DNA from: a virus
Length of the DNA: 21,649 nucleotides
Virus record (IMG/VR): IMGVR_UViG_3300008448_000779
Coordinates: 1-21,649 of that record
Strand: one strand, 5' to 3'
This document shows positions 1-6,520 of this stretch, one piece after another. Position 1 is the stretch's first letter. Each line of letters opens with the position of its first letter. Made by a program: the position numbers and the translations under genes. The notes beneath the pieces are model-generated. The model was not told the DNA's origin and searched no databases. It saw only the letters and a program-made list of their open reading frames with translations.

Positions 1-77
1 CGGCAGCAAAGAACCCAGATCTATATCATATTCTTGCACACGAAAAACCTGTGATCCATACTCTTGGTGAAATGTGA
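1..77 (+). CDS. 3' end of an upstream gene (partial)
   Basis: An open frame enters from the left edge, reads AAKNPDLYHILAHEK and on to HTLGEM, and stops with TGA at 75-77. The stop overlaps the ATG of the next gene (TGATG), the junction type used throughout this window, which is why I accept it as coding. Only 24 residues are visible and no family can be assigned. Confidence 0.6.
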   Translation, partial: AAKNPDLYHILAHEKPVIHTLGEM

Positions 78-262
78 TGGAAAAAGAATTTGATAAATGG
101 TTTAATGAATTAGTAGGATTTTCTTTCCGTTCCGAATGGTTCTATGATGACTTTGATTATGCTGCCAAAACAAACGATTATAAAAAAATTGTTGAGTGGT
201 TGCAAACAGCATATGAGGTAGGATATAATGATGGGAAACGACTTTATGGAGGAACTGAATGA
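77..262 (+). CDS. Small conserved-type cyanophage protein, 61 aa
   Basis: The product is acidic and rich in aromatic residues (MEKEFDKWFNEL, then SEWFYDDFDYA), with a likely helix EWLQTAYEVGYNDGK near the C-terminus. I chose the ATG at 77, which overlaps the previous stop, rather than the in-frame GTG one codon earlier. Its own stop overlaps the next ATG at 259. It resembles small hypothetical proteins common in T4-like cyanophages. No catalytic motif, signal peptide or membrane segment is visible and the function is unknown. Confidence 0.75.
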   Translation: MEKEFDKWFNELVGFSFRSEWFYDDFDYAAKTNDYKKIVEWLQTAYEVGYNDGKRLYGGTE

Positions 263-420
263 ACTTTACACCTGAACAATACAAACTCATCTACACTGCT
301 GTGCGTCGGTATCAGTATGATAAGACCGTGCTGAACAGCAAAGAGTATCATACATGTAGTGAGGTACTTGACGAACTGTTTGATACCGTGTATACTCAAC
401 GTGTTGAACAACCTACCTGA
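259..420 (+). CDS. Small hypothetical protein, 53 aa
   Basis: The frame opens with ATG at 259, four bases before the end of the preceding gene, and ends with TGA at 418-420, whose last base is the A of the next ATG. The protein (MNFTPEQYKLIYTAVRRYQY...) is probably helical and has a single Cys. The support is the tight overlap on both sides and the absence of a competing frame. No family is recognised; translation is probably coupled to its neighbours. Confidence 0.65.
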   Translation: MNFTPEQYKLIYTAVRRYQYDKTVLNSKEYHTCSEVLDELFDTVYTQRVEQPT

Positions 421-593
421 TGGATCGTACTGAAGAATTTCCTTTTGACCAATTTCCCTGGAAATTAATTTATAAAGATGGAAATGAAACTCGTAAGTGT
501 TACTTTGATAGTGAACACAATCGTCAAAAACACATCGATCGTTACAAACTCAAAAAGAAAGACATTAAACTAAGTTACAAATTTGAAGAATAA
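420..593 (+). CDS. Small basic protein, 57 aa
   Basis: It starts at ATG 420, overlapping the previous TGA by one base, and ends at TAA 591-593, two bases before the dehydratase ATG. The first half is aromatic and acidic (MDRTEEFPFDQFPWKLIYKD). The second half is strongly basic, with QKHIDRYKLKKKDIKL, which could contact nucleic acid, although that is only inferred from charge. No known domain is recognised. Confidence 0.65.
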   Translation: MDRTEEFPFDQFPWKLIYKDGNETRKCYFDSEHNRQKHIDRYKLKKKDIKLSYKFEE

Positions 594-595
594 TT

Positions 596-1624
596 ATGAC
601 TAAACGAGCTCTCATTACTGGTGGTGCAGGTTTCATTGCCCATCATTTAATTGGTGAAGTGTTAAAGAACACTGATTGGGAAGTCGTTACTCTTGATCGA
701 CTCGATTACAGTGGAAACCTTAATCGTCTTCATGATTTGATGCTTTCATTTGACTTAGAAGTTCGTAAGAGGGTTAAAGTTGTTCATCATGATCTAAAAG
801 CAGAACTTAATCCTCTTATTAGATTTGAAATTGGTCAGGTTGATTATATTCTGCATCTTGCTGCTGGTTCTCATGTTGACCGCAGTATTGAATACCCTAT
901 GGAGTTTGTACTTGATAATGTTGTGGCAACGTGCAACATTCTTGAATTTGCAAGAACTCAAAAAGACAACCTAGAAAGGTTCATTTACTTTAGTACCGAT
1001 GAAGTATTTGGTCCTGCCCCAAATGGAATCAAATATAAAGAGAATGATCGGTATAATTCAACCAACCCTTATAGTGCGACTAAAGCAGGTGGTGAAGAAC
1101 TTGCGGTTGCTTATGAGAATACTTATGGTCTGCCGATTTACATCACCCATACGATGAATGTGTTTGGTGAACGTCAGCATCCTGAGAAGTACATTCCAAT
1201 GTGTATCAAACGGATTCGTGATGGTGAAACTGTGACTATTCACAGTGATTCTACTCGAACGATTCCTGGTTCTCGTCATTACATTCATGCTGAAGATGTT
1301 GCATCTGCTGTTCTATTCCTATTGAATTATGAGGGTGAGTTTGAACCTACTTGGGGTAACTCTAAATGCCCTAAGTTTAACATTGTTGGTTCGGAAGAAC
1401 TCAACAATTTAGAACTTGCAAAGATCATTGCAGAAGCACAAGGAAAAGAATTAAAATATGATCTTGTAGATTTTCATTCTTCTCGTCCTGGACATGATTT
1501 GCGTTATGCTCTTGATGGTGATAAAATGAAGCAACTGGGTTGGGTTCCTGCCAAATCGGTAAAAGAACGCATCGCAGAAGTTACTCAATGGACTCTTGAA
1601 AATAATCGTTGGATTACTCTATGA
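596..1624 (+). CDS. rmlB-like: dTDP-glucose 4,6-dehydratase-like NAD-dependent epimerase/dehydratase
   Basis: This 342-residue protein is an extended short-chain dehydrogenase/reductase of the sugar-nucleotide type. The N-terminus carries the Rossmann NAD-binding motif GGAGFI (residues 9-14) and a conserved Asp at the end of beta 2 (TLDRLDYSG). FSTDEVFG at 132-139 supplies the Thr-Asp-Glu triad typical of RmlB, and YSATK (159-163) gives the catalytic Tyr and Lys. Length and motif order match dTDP-glucose 4,6-dehydratases (about 320-360 aa), which convert dTDP-glucose to the 4-keto-6-deoxy sugar. No other nucleotide-sugar gene is visible, so it may tap the host pathway to alter surface glycans or decorate the virion. 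Its stop overlaps the next ATG. The family is confident; the exact substrate is inferred. Confidence 0.88.
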   Translation: MTKRALITGGAGFIAHHLIGEVLKNTDWEVVTLDRLDYSGNLNRLHDLMLSFDLEVRKRVKVVHHDLKAELNPLIRFEIGQVDYILHLAAGSHVDRSIEYPMEFVLDNVVATCNILEFARTQKDNLERFIYFSTDEVFGPAPNGIKYKENDRYNSTNPYSATKAGGEELAVAYENTYGLPIYITHTMNVFGERQHPEKYIPMCIKRIRDGETVTIHSDSTRTIPGSRHYIHAEDVASAVLFLLNYEGEFEPTWGNSKCPKFNIVGSEELNNLELAKIIAEAQGKELKYDLVDFHSSRPGHDLRYALDGDKMKQLGWVPAKSVKERIAEVTQWTLENNRWITL

Positions 1625-1800
1625 CAACTAGAAACTTTGTTGATAAAAATGGCAATTCATGGGAGTGGGAAGAAACTCCTGAAACTATCAAAGCAATTAA
1701 GCAACTTCATGAAACTGTAAAGCAAGTAAATAAAATTAAATTTGCTGGAAATTATTCTGGACCACTTTATGCTCCTCATCCAGATTTAAAAAATGGATAG
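1621..1800 (+). CDS. Small hypothetical protein, 59 aa
   Basis: The start chosen is ATG 1621, overlapping the dehydratase stop (ATGA), rather than an in-frame TTG at 1609. The product has a Trp/Glu-rich patch (NSWEWEETPETIKAIKQL) followed by a Lys-rich segment and a Pro-containing C-terminus ending HPDLKNG. No family is recognised. Its last bases overlap the start of the next gene at 1793. Confidence 0.65.
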   Translation: MTTRNFVDKNGNSWEWEETPETIKAIKQLHETVKQVNKIKFAGNYSGPLYAPHPDLKNG

Positions 1801-2317
1801 TGCAACAAAATCTATTATTAGAGAATCTTTAACAGAAAATTTTACAAAAGAAAATAGTAAAGTTTTTTCTTTATCAGATCAAACGACTAAAGATTATCTA
1901 ACAGTAAATAATTATATTCATGCATTTAGACAAAAAAATATAAGTGAACTAAAATCAATTTTATCAGAGAATATTCTTTTATATACACGCAATGAATATT
2001 TTTCAGATAAAAATTCTGCTATTAAAATGTTACTTTCATGTCTAAGTACTTTCAATCCTAAAAATTTTCCTATTGAAAATATTAATCTGAGCATTAAAAT
2101 GATAATGAGTACAGGTGGTGGATTTTCTTCAACCTATAATTGTTGTCCAGAATCTAATGATGTAGATGATCATCTTTTTATTGTTCCTTGGGAACATATG
2201 TTTTCTTGCATGATTAAATTTAAGTATACTGATATCGTTACACCATTAAATATGAATCACATATTAAAGTTTGATGATCATGGAAAAATTAGTAATATTA
2301 TTTTATATACAATGTGA
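1793..2317 (+). CDS. Probable NTF2-like / SnoaL-like fold protein, 174 aa
   Basis: A helix-rich start (YIHAFRQKNISELKSILS) is followed by beta segments and the closing strand HILKFDDHGKISNIILY. This arrangement is typical of NTF2-like alpha+beta cone proteins (SnoaL, steroid isomerase and scytalone dehydratase relatives), and the phrase of a strand, an Asp/Gly turn and a second strand near the C-terminus is characteristic. I cannot name a substrate or catalytic residues. Composition is odd: the gene is much richer in A+T, with many ATT/TTA/AAT codons, than either neighbour, suggesting recent acquisition. It overlaps the preceding gene by 8 bp and is followed two bases later by the next ATG. 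Confidence 0.6.
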   Translation: MDSATKSIIRESLTENFTKENSKVFSLSDQTTKDYLTVNNYIHAFRQKNISELKSILSENILLYTRNEYFSDKNSAIKMLLSCLSTFNPKNFPIENINLSIKMIMSTGGGFSSTYNCCPESNDVDDHLFIVPWEHMFSCMIKFKYTDIVTPLNMNHILKFDDHGKISNIILYTM

Positions 2318-2319
2318 TT

Positions 2320-2526
2320 ATGGAAAAGAAACTAATTGACGATTGTTTTTATGTTAAACAAGGGCGATTTCTCTGGGATAGTTATGACAAAGAAGGAAAT
2401 GGATTGGTCTCGGCTCTCACTGAAGAGCAATGTATATCAGGAACCCGTTTTTATCTTAAAGGACGGCAGGAAGGTTGGCCTGAACCCGAAAAAGTTCATT
2501 CGGGTGTAGTGGATGGAAAACTCTGA
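2320..2526 (+). CDS. Small hypothetical protein, 68 aa
   Basis: The ATG at 2320 lies just after the previous TGA (2315-2317). An in-frame GTG at 2314 is possible but less likely. The sequence (FYVKQGRFLWDSYDKEGN...LTEEQCISGTRFYLKGRQ) alternates hydrophobic and polar residues like a small beta/alpha domain and is of a type seen in cyanophages. The function is unknown. The 3' end overlaps the next gene by 14 bp. Confidence 0.65.
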   Translation: MEKKLIDDCFYVKQGRFLWDSYDKEGNGLVSALTEEQCISGTRFYLKGRQEGWPEPEKVHSGVVDGKL

Positions 2527-2677
2527 ATACCCATATCATGAGTTAGATCCTACTACTCCTTGGTATGAGTGGTTGTGTTATTGTGAGATTTGTCATCAAC
2601 TTAATGTTCCTAACCAACCAAAGTGGCAAAGGTATGCTGCCTATCGTAATTATTTGAGAGAAGTTGGAGTATTATGA
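2513..2677 (+). CDS. Small Trp/Tyr-rich protein with a CxCxxCH cluster, 54 aa
   Basis: The frame begins at ATG 2513 inside the end of the previous gene and stops at TGA 2675-2677, overlapping the following ATG. It contains PWYEWLCYCEICHQ, a Cys-x-Cys-x-x-Cys-His cluster that could bind a metal, then an aromatic/basic tail (KWQRYAAYRNYLREVG). A single cluster is not enough for a classical zinc finger, so metal binding is a guess. The overlap pattern supports it being real. Confidence 0.55.
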   Translation: MENSEYPYHELDPTTPWYEWLCYCEICHQLNVPNQPKWQRYAAYRNYLREVGVL

Positions 2678-2907
2678 TTATTAAACAATTTGTTGATTGG
2701 ATCTTTGCACCATCAATTAAACCCCTCTCAGATGAACCTATTTTTATTGACGAACTTTATGACCGTCTTGTTGATCTTGAGGCAAGAGTCAAAGTGTTAG
2801 AAGAAGAAAACATAGAGACCACCAATGAACTCTATCGGATGGAAAACTCTCTGGATGCCCGCATAGATATTCTTGCCGAACATTGTAGGATTAATACCGA
2901 TGTATGA
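2674..2907 (+). CDS. Coiled-coil protein, 77 aa
   Basis: After a short hydrophobic start (MIIKQFVDWIFAPSI), residues from about 25 to 70 form heptad-like repeats (IDELYDRLVDLEARVKVLEE, then NELYRMENSLDARIDILAEH) that predict a coiled coil. It probably oligomerises. The gene overlaps its neighbours by 4 bp upstream and 8 bp downstream. No specific family is recognised. Confidence 0.7.
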   Translation: MIIKQFVDWIFAPSIKPLSDEPIFIDELYDRLVDLEARVKVLEEENIETTNELYRMENSLDARIDILAEHCRINTDV

Positions 2908-3085
2908 ACTAGATTGTTTTGAGAAAGCACTAGCACACTTTGGAACTCGTGTAGATATTATTATTGCCCTTGAAATAGGTGATAAGATTGATAGTGATGC
3001 TGCCTATAAGATGATCAAGGAAGAACTAAAACAACTCAAAAAGATTCGTAAAAAACATAAGGATAGTGACTGCGATGAGTGCTGA
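2900..3085 (+). CDS. Conserved-type small cyanophage protein, 61 aa
   Basis: ATG 2900 (MYELDCFEKALAHFGTRVDI) is preferred over an upstream TTG at 2873 because it gives the 8-bp overlap typical here. A hydrophobic helix (VDIIIALEIGDKI) is followed by a Lys-rich helix (EELKQLKKIRKKHKDSD) and a C-terminal DCDEC. I recognise the general sequence type from T4-like cyanophages but no function is known. Confidence 0.72.
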   Translation: MYELDCFEKALAHFGTRVDIIIALEIGDKIDSDAAYKMIKEELKQLKKIRKKHKDSDCDEC

Positions 3086-3236
3086 TAGTCTTAAGATAAC
3101 AGAAAATGAGGATGGATCCTTTTCGATGGAATGGAATAAAGAAGACCCAAATTGGAAATGGTTGAATGGGTTGACTTCCAAAGAGATTCAGGTTATAGTA
3201 GAACAAGCAATCAAAGACCACCTCAATGACCGTTGA
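3075..3236 (+). CDS. Conserved-type small acidic protein, 53 aa
   Basis: It starts at ATG 3075 within the end of the preceding gene and stops with TGA at 3234-3236, overlapping the next gene by 11 bp. The pattern EDGSFSMEWNKEDPNWKWLN, followed by LTSKEIQVIVEQAI, matches a widespread cyanomyovirus hypothetical family: a strand pair, a DPxWKWLN turn and one helix. The role is unknown. Confidence 0.72.
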   Translation: MSADSLKITENEDGSFSMEWNKEDPNWKWLNGLTSKEIQVIVEQAIKDHLNDR

Positions 3237-3909
3237 TTACCAGAAAGTTTGGCGCACAATGAATGACCTTGAGCAGGTCATTGCAAAGGTCGTTTCTGCC
3301 CGTGAAATGATTGACATTGCAAATGAATGTTGTAGTTCAAATCAACAAGAACGTGCTGAAAGTATGACTATGGCAGCATATGAGTTTCTCGGATACTTTA
3401 TTGAAGAGTTTGATGAGAAGTTCAAGGATGCCTGGCAGGCAACTGTAGGTGACTTGCGTAGTGGTGATGGATGTGACTATACTGCAACTGGTGAAAAGTT
3501 TCCACGTATTTGTGATAGGGATGACCAGTCTCCTGAATGTAAAGGTGCTTGGAATTCTTTCTGGGGAGATGTTAATAATTGGTCAGAAGAACCTCAACAA
3601 TATACTGAAGAAGAACTGAATGCTATGTGTGATAAAGCAGAACTTGATGCTGAAGTCGAACGAATCCGTCAAGAAGGTGGATATGATTGGACACCTAGTA
3701 CAAAACCTGATAAAGTAAAGAAATGGATTCTTCCTGTAGAAGAGTGTAAAGATGCTGATACCGATGAAATCGAATACTTTGTATCTTTTCCAGATGACTT
3801 GTTAGAAGCAGCAAACCTTAAAGAAGGTGATCAGATTGAGTGGGTAGATAATGCTGGTTCTTACACTTTGAAAAAAGTTACCAAACCTCTTGGACCCGAT
3901 GAGTGCTGA
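3226..3909 (+). CDS. Hypothetical protein with AbrB/MazE-like C-terminal segment, 227 aa
   Basis: The N-terminal half (1-75) is helical and Cys-containing (IANECCSSNQ). The middle is acidic and low in structure. Residues about 183-217 read YFVSFPDDLLEAANLKEGDQ and then IEWVDN...SYTLKKV, which fits the swapped-hairpin AbrB/SpoVT/MazE fold (strand, L-x-x-A-x-L-K-x-G-D, strand, strand). Such domains usually bind DNA as dimers. The fusion to an unrelated N-terminal part suggests a phage regulator or structural adapter rather than an antitoxin, and no toxin lies beside it. The C-terminal fold is suggested by motif only. Confidence 0.68.
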   Translation: MTVDYQKVWRTMNDLEQVIAKVVSAREMIDIANECCSSNQQERAESMTMAAYEFLGYFIEEFDEKFKDAWQATVGDLRSGDGCDYTATGEKFPRICDRDDQSPECKGAWNSFWGDVNNWSEEPQQYTEEELNAMCDKAELDAEVERIRQEGGYDWTPSTKPDKVKKWILPVEECKDADTDEIEYFVSFPDDLLEAANLKEGDQIEWVDNAGSYTLKKVTKPLGPDEC

Positions 3910-4148
3910 TGTATACACTCTATATGCTACAAGGTCTTGCTCCATTTGTTGGAGGTTTATGCCTTGAAAACTTTATTACCAGACAAGGAGAACTCTGTAA
4001 TGTTAGAGATTATCCTCCAAATGTGGTAAAATATGATAAACCAAACCCAGAACATGCTTGTTATCGTGACGGCATCTTCTACCCCCGTTGTAAAGACTTG
4101 GAGAACCCCGAAGTATGGCACTATCACAATCTGTTGAAGAATCCCTAA
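3909..4148 (+). CDS. Small Cys-containing hypothetical protein, 79 aa
   Basis: ATG 3909 overlaps the preceding TGA (TGATG); an in-frame GTG two codons earlier is less likely. The N-terminus is mildly hydrophobic (MYTLYMLQGLAPFVGGLCLE) and could be a weak membrane or signal segment. The remainder is polar with three more Cys and a C-terminal NPEVWHYHNLLKNP. The 34-bp overlap with the next gene is large for the window but both frames look genuine. The function is unknown. Confidence 0.6.
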   Translation: MYTLYMLQGLAPFVGGLCLENFITRQGELCNVRDYPPNVVKYDKPNPEHACYRDGIFYPRCKDLENPEVWHYHNLLKNP

Positions 4149-4345
4149 AAGAGGCAGAACAATCTCTGCGTAATGCACTTGCTTATGCTGCCCGTCAAGA
4201 ACGTCCGATGGTATGTTCAGTCATTGCCGATCTTATCAGTCGCATTGAGTCTGTGATGACCACTGATTCTCTGCTTGATAAACTTGAAAACCGCAAACCA
4301 GGAGACTCTGGTTTCTTTGGAACTATCTTTGGAAAAGATGACTGA
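4115..4345 (+). CDS. Conserved-type small helical protein, 76 aa
   Basis: The product is mostly amphipathic helix (SVEESLKEAEQSLRNALAYA, then CSVIADLISRIESVM) with a flexible GDSGFFGTIFGKDD tail. It resembles a conserved hypothetical of T4-like cyanophages. It sits inside a translationally coupled chain, overlapping the previous gene and the next one (ATG 4338). No enzymatic motif is present. Confidence 0.72.
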   Translation: MALSQSVEESLKEAEQSLRNALAYAARQERPMVCSVIADLISRIESVMTTDSLLDKLENRKPGDSGFFGTIFGKDD

Positions 4346-4697
4346 ACAACCCAGCAATCTACGAAAGCATTTAGAGCAATGGTATGCTTCTGATGCCTGC
4401 AAAGAACTTCAAAAGGCAAGTGAAGAAGCAAAACAACGTGCAGTAGGAAAGTATTTTATGCTTTCTGAAGAAGATAAAATTGATATGGTCCAAGCAATCA
4501 CTTACATTATGTGTAAGGCAGAAAGTGAAGGAACTAGTCATCGTGGTCTTCAATCTGAACTTGGCATCTATCCTGCTGGTTTCTGGGTTGATCACCTGAT
4601 GGATGTTCATAATGCTCTCTGGTCTTATTATCATGATAAGAAAAGGGAACAAGAACTGAAAGATGATCTTGATGCACTTGATGACTTCATTAAGTAA
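4338..4697 (+). CDS. Conserved-type cyanophage protein, 119 aa
   Basis: ATG 4338 is chosen because it overlaps the previous stop by 8 bp; the frame is also open upstream to 4275 but that part runs over the preceding gene. The sequence is helical: HLEQWYASDACKELQKASEE, then LSEEDKIDMVQAITYIMCKA, then AGFWVDHLMDVHNALWSYYH, ending in the acidic LKDDLDALDDFIK. I recognise it as a typical cyanomyovirus hypothetical. There is no known activity. It closes the first long coupled gene chain. Confidence 0.75.
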   Translation: MTEQPSNLRKHLEQWYASDACKELQKASEEAKQRAVGKYFMLSEEDKIDMVQAITYIMCKAESEGTSHRGLQSELGIYPAGFWVDHLMDVHNALWSYYHDKKREQELKDDLDALDDFIK

Positions 4698-4739
4698 TGT
4701 AACGTGATCCCAAAGAAAACATTAAGTTACTAGATACTA

Positions 4740-4958
4740 ATGTATTGGAATGCTAATATTGGGACACATCGCAAAACACCTATGACTCTAGCAAAAACTG
4801 GTCCTAAAAATCTTACTCAAGAGGAATGGGATGAACTTGTAGCACTCAAAGATGCTATAACTTATCGTCCCCAGTCAGTTTCTGCTGAAAAGATGGAAAA
4901 ATTCACTGAACTTATGGTTCGTTCACTTGAAGGAAAAGGTGATTGCACTCCTAGATAA
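4740..4958 (+). CDS. Conserved-type small protein, 72 aa
   Basis: The likely core is LTQEEWDELVALKDAITYRP, then VSAEKMEKFTELMVRSLEGK, two helices joined by a Pro-containing turn, a pattern I associate with small cyanophage proteins. ATG 4740 is used, but MTLAKTGPKNLTQ at 4782 is a plausible alternative start because the first 14 residues are less family-like. A short 42-bp gap precedes it, including GATACT just before the ATG. The function is unknown. Confidence 0.7.
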   Translation: MYWNANIGTHRKTPMTLAKTGPKNLTQEEWDELVALKDAITYRPQSVSAEKMEKFTELMVRSLEGKGDCTPR

Positions 4959-4966
4959 AATAAATA
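4959..4966 (+). promoter_or_regulatory. T4-late-type promoter upstream of cp12
   Basis: AATAAATA at 4959-4966 fits the NATAAATA late promoter motif of T4-like cyanophages (T4: TATAAATA). It overlaps the stop codon of the previous gene (4956-4958) by adjacency and lies 20 bp before the CP12 ATG, a suitable distance. The motif is short and AT-rich, so chance occurrence is possible. Confidence 0.45.
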
Positions 4967-4986
4967 TATTATCACGATACAAAACC

Positions 4987-5199
4987 ATGGATAACATCGA
5001 CCAACATATTCAGAAAGATGAAGATCTTCTGAGTGATCCAACAATTTCTCCACAATCAAGGAGACATACTGAAGAAGAATTAGAAGCACTGAAAGCATAT
5101 AAAGAACATCATCCTGGTGAGTCACACGATCCAACACCTTTAGAACTCTACTGTGACACTCATCCTGATGCAGCAGAGTGTAAAATCTATGATGATTGA
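4987..5199 (+). CDS. cp12: CP12-like Calvin cycle inhibitor (auxiliary metabolic gene)
   Basis: The 70-residue protein ends in HDPTPLELYCDTHPDAAECK plus IYDD. This is the C-terminal CP12 signature, a Cys pair (C56, C65) framing a Pro turn followed by an acidic end, which docks onto glyceraldehyde-3-phosphate dehydrogenase. The middle EEELEALKAYKEHHPG replaces the helical AWDxVEEL core, and the N-terminal Cys pair of cellular CP12 is absent, as in other phage versions. CP12 assembles GAPDH and phosphoribulokinase into an inactive complex; phage CP12 is thought to divert host carbon flux from the Calvin cycle to the pentose phosphate pathway, making NADPH and nucleotides. ATG 4987 gives the family length; an in-frame upstream start would extend into the previous gene. 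Confidence 0.87.
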   Translation: MDNIDQHIQKDEDLLSDPTISPQSRRHTEEELEALKAYKEHHPGESHDPTPLELYCDTHPDAAECKIYDD

Positions 5200-5202
5200 A
5201 GA

Positions 5203-5220
5203 CAGTTTTAAAACTGGCAC
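5203..5220 (+). repeat. Palindrome and AACTGGCAC element after cp12
   Basis: Four bases after the CP12 stop lies the perfect 14-bp palindrome CAGTTTTAAAACTG (5203-5216), running into AACTGGCAC (5212-5220). The same AACTGGCAC string recurs behind other genes (near 7995, 9049 and 18643), always next to a GC-rich hairpin. It looks like the conserved right arm of the intergenic cassette described under findings. Confidence 0.5.
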
Positions 5221-5224
5221 ACTG

Positions 5225-5250
5225 GGGGAGTAGTACTCCCCTTTTTTATT
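5225..5250 (+). terminator. Rho-independent terminator after cp12
   Basis: GGGGAG (5225-5230) pairs with CTCCCC (5236-5241) around the loop TAGTA, immediately followed by six T residues (5242-5247). This is a textbook intrinsic terminator for the CP12 transcript and separates it from the methyltransferase genes. Confidence 0.85.
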
Positions 5251-5278
5251 GTAAAATATTAAAGATTCAATTTAAATT

Positions 5279-6520
5279 ATGAAAGTTCGAGAAAAGAATC
5301 ACATTTACGTCCATACCACAAAAGAATGGAGAAAATGTAGTGAACTTATCGGTGGATCAGAGTATCCAATTGGTCTTGATGTTGGTATGACCGAACATCG
5401 CATGTTTGAATATAGGTTTGCAAATGGAGATTATTCTCATTTTTTCACCAAACCAGAAGTTTATGCGATGTTAGAAGTTCATCCTGATCTGACTGACTAT
5501 GCCGTTCATGATCGGATGCTTTCTCACCATTTTTTGAAGAATCCAGATAAAGAAGGTTCTCATGACTTTTTTGTAACTTTTACTCATCAAAGTTATGAAG
5601 ATGCAATTGAAGATATTGTTAAAATCATTCGCAATTTGAATGATTATTACTACGAGTACGAGAAAAAGACTGGGCAATCGCCTGGTAAGTTTCTGAGGGA
5701 GAGAAAAGGTAGAAAGGGTGAAGCACATAGAGTCGTGCCAATGGAACTGATTATCTACCAAACAAATCTATTGCAAAATCTTCCAAAAAATGTTAAAATA
5801 TTTGTTCCTTATGATGCCCATGGTGCATATTGTGAGTATCTAATCAATCAAGGATTTGTGAATATTTTCACTCATAATGTTGAAGAAAATTCTTCTTTGC
5901 CATTGTATGTCAGTGAAAATGAAAATGTAAATCTTATTTCAAACGATGAGTTTATGTCTCAAGCATTTAATGTTGTAATTGGCAACCCACCTTATGGTAA
6001 TGCTGGTAATCTTGCAATTCGTTTCTTGAATTGTGCAGCAGATCGTGTTGTTCCTGGTGGTATTATTAGTCTTGTTTTGCCCACTTCTATTCGTAAACCA
6101 TCTAGTCAAAATAAAATCAGAAAAGATTTACATTGTGTAGAAGACATTGATTGTGATGATAAGTCTTTTCCTGGTGGTATCAATGCAGTTGTCCAACGAT
6201 GGGAAGTTAGGTCTGAACTAAGAACTAAAATTGAAACTTATAAAACTCATCCAGACTTTGAATTTGTCAAGAAAGGTGACCCTAGTGCTAATCTGTTTGT
6301 GATGAGAACTGGTCATGCGGGCAAAGTTCTTACAGAAAATTTTCAACACTATGAATATTCTCACTTTTTTATTCATGCAAAAACTCAACAAGTGATTGAT
6401 ACTATCAAAGAACTTGAACCAAAACTGATTGAACTTGCATCACAAACTAACGGTAGAAATCACGTCTCAAAGCATGAACTTATCGAATCCTATATCGAAT
6501 ACCAAGAACAAGCACAATAA
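5279..6520 (+). CDS. Adenine-specific DNA methyltransferase-like protein (motif IV subunit), 413 aa
   Basis: FNVVIGNPPYG (residues 230-240) is the catalytic motif IV (NPPY) of N6-adenine or N4-cytosine DNA methyltransferases, followed by a VPGGIISLVLPTS strand like the post-catalytic region. Upstream, VKIFVPYDAHGAYCEYLINQ (172-191) sits where a motif I would be but lacks the Gly-x-Gly of an S-adenosylmethionine loop; EcoRI-methylase-type enzymes have a similarly divergent motif. The first 150 residues are not recognised. The next gene carries a perfect motif I and no motif IV, so the two may work together. A short AT-rich leader (5251-5278) follows the cp12 terminator; no clear promoter is visible. 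It may protect phage DNA from restriction or mark it. Confidence 0.75.
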   Translation: MKVREKNHIYVHTTKEWRKCSELIGGSEYPIGLDVGMTEHRMFEYRFANGDYSHFFTKPEVYAMLEVHPDLTDYAVHDRMLSHHFLKNPDKEGSHDFFVTFTHQSYEDAIEDIVKIIRNLNDYYYEYEKKTGQSPGKFLRERKGRKGEAHRVVPMELIIYQTNLLQNLPKNVKIFVPYDAHGAYCEYLINQGFVNIFTHNVEENSSLPLYVSENENVNLISNDEFMSQAFNVVIGNPPYGNAGNLAIRFLNCAADRVVPGGIISLVLPTSIRKPSSQNKIRKDLHCVEDIDCDDKSFPGGINAVVQRWEVRSELRTKIETYKTHPDFEFVKKGDPSANLFVMRTGHAGKVLTENFQHYEYSHFFIHAKTQQVIDTIKELEPKLIELASQTNGRNHVSKHELIESYIEYQEQAQ

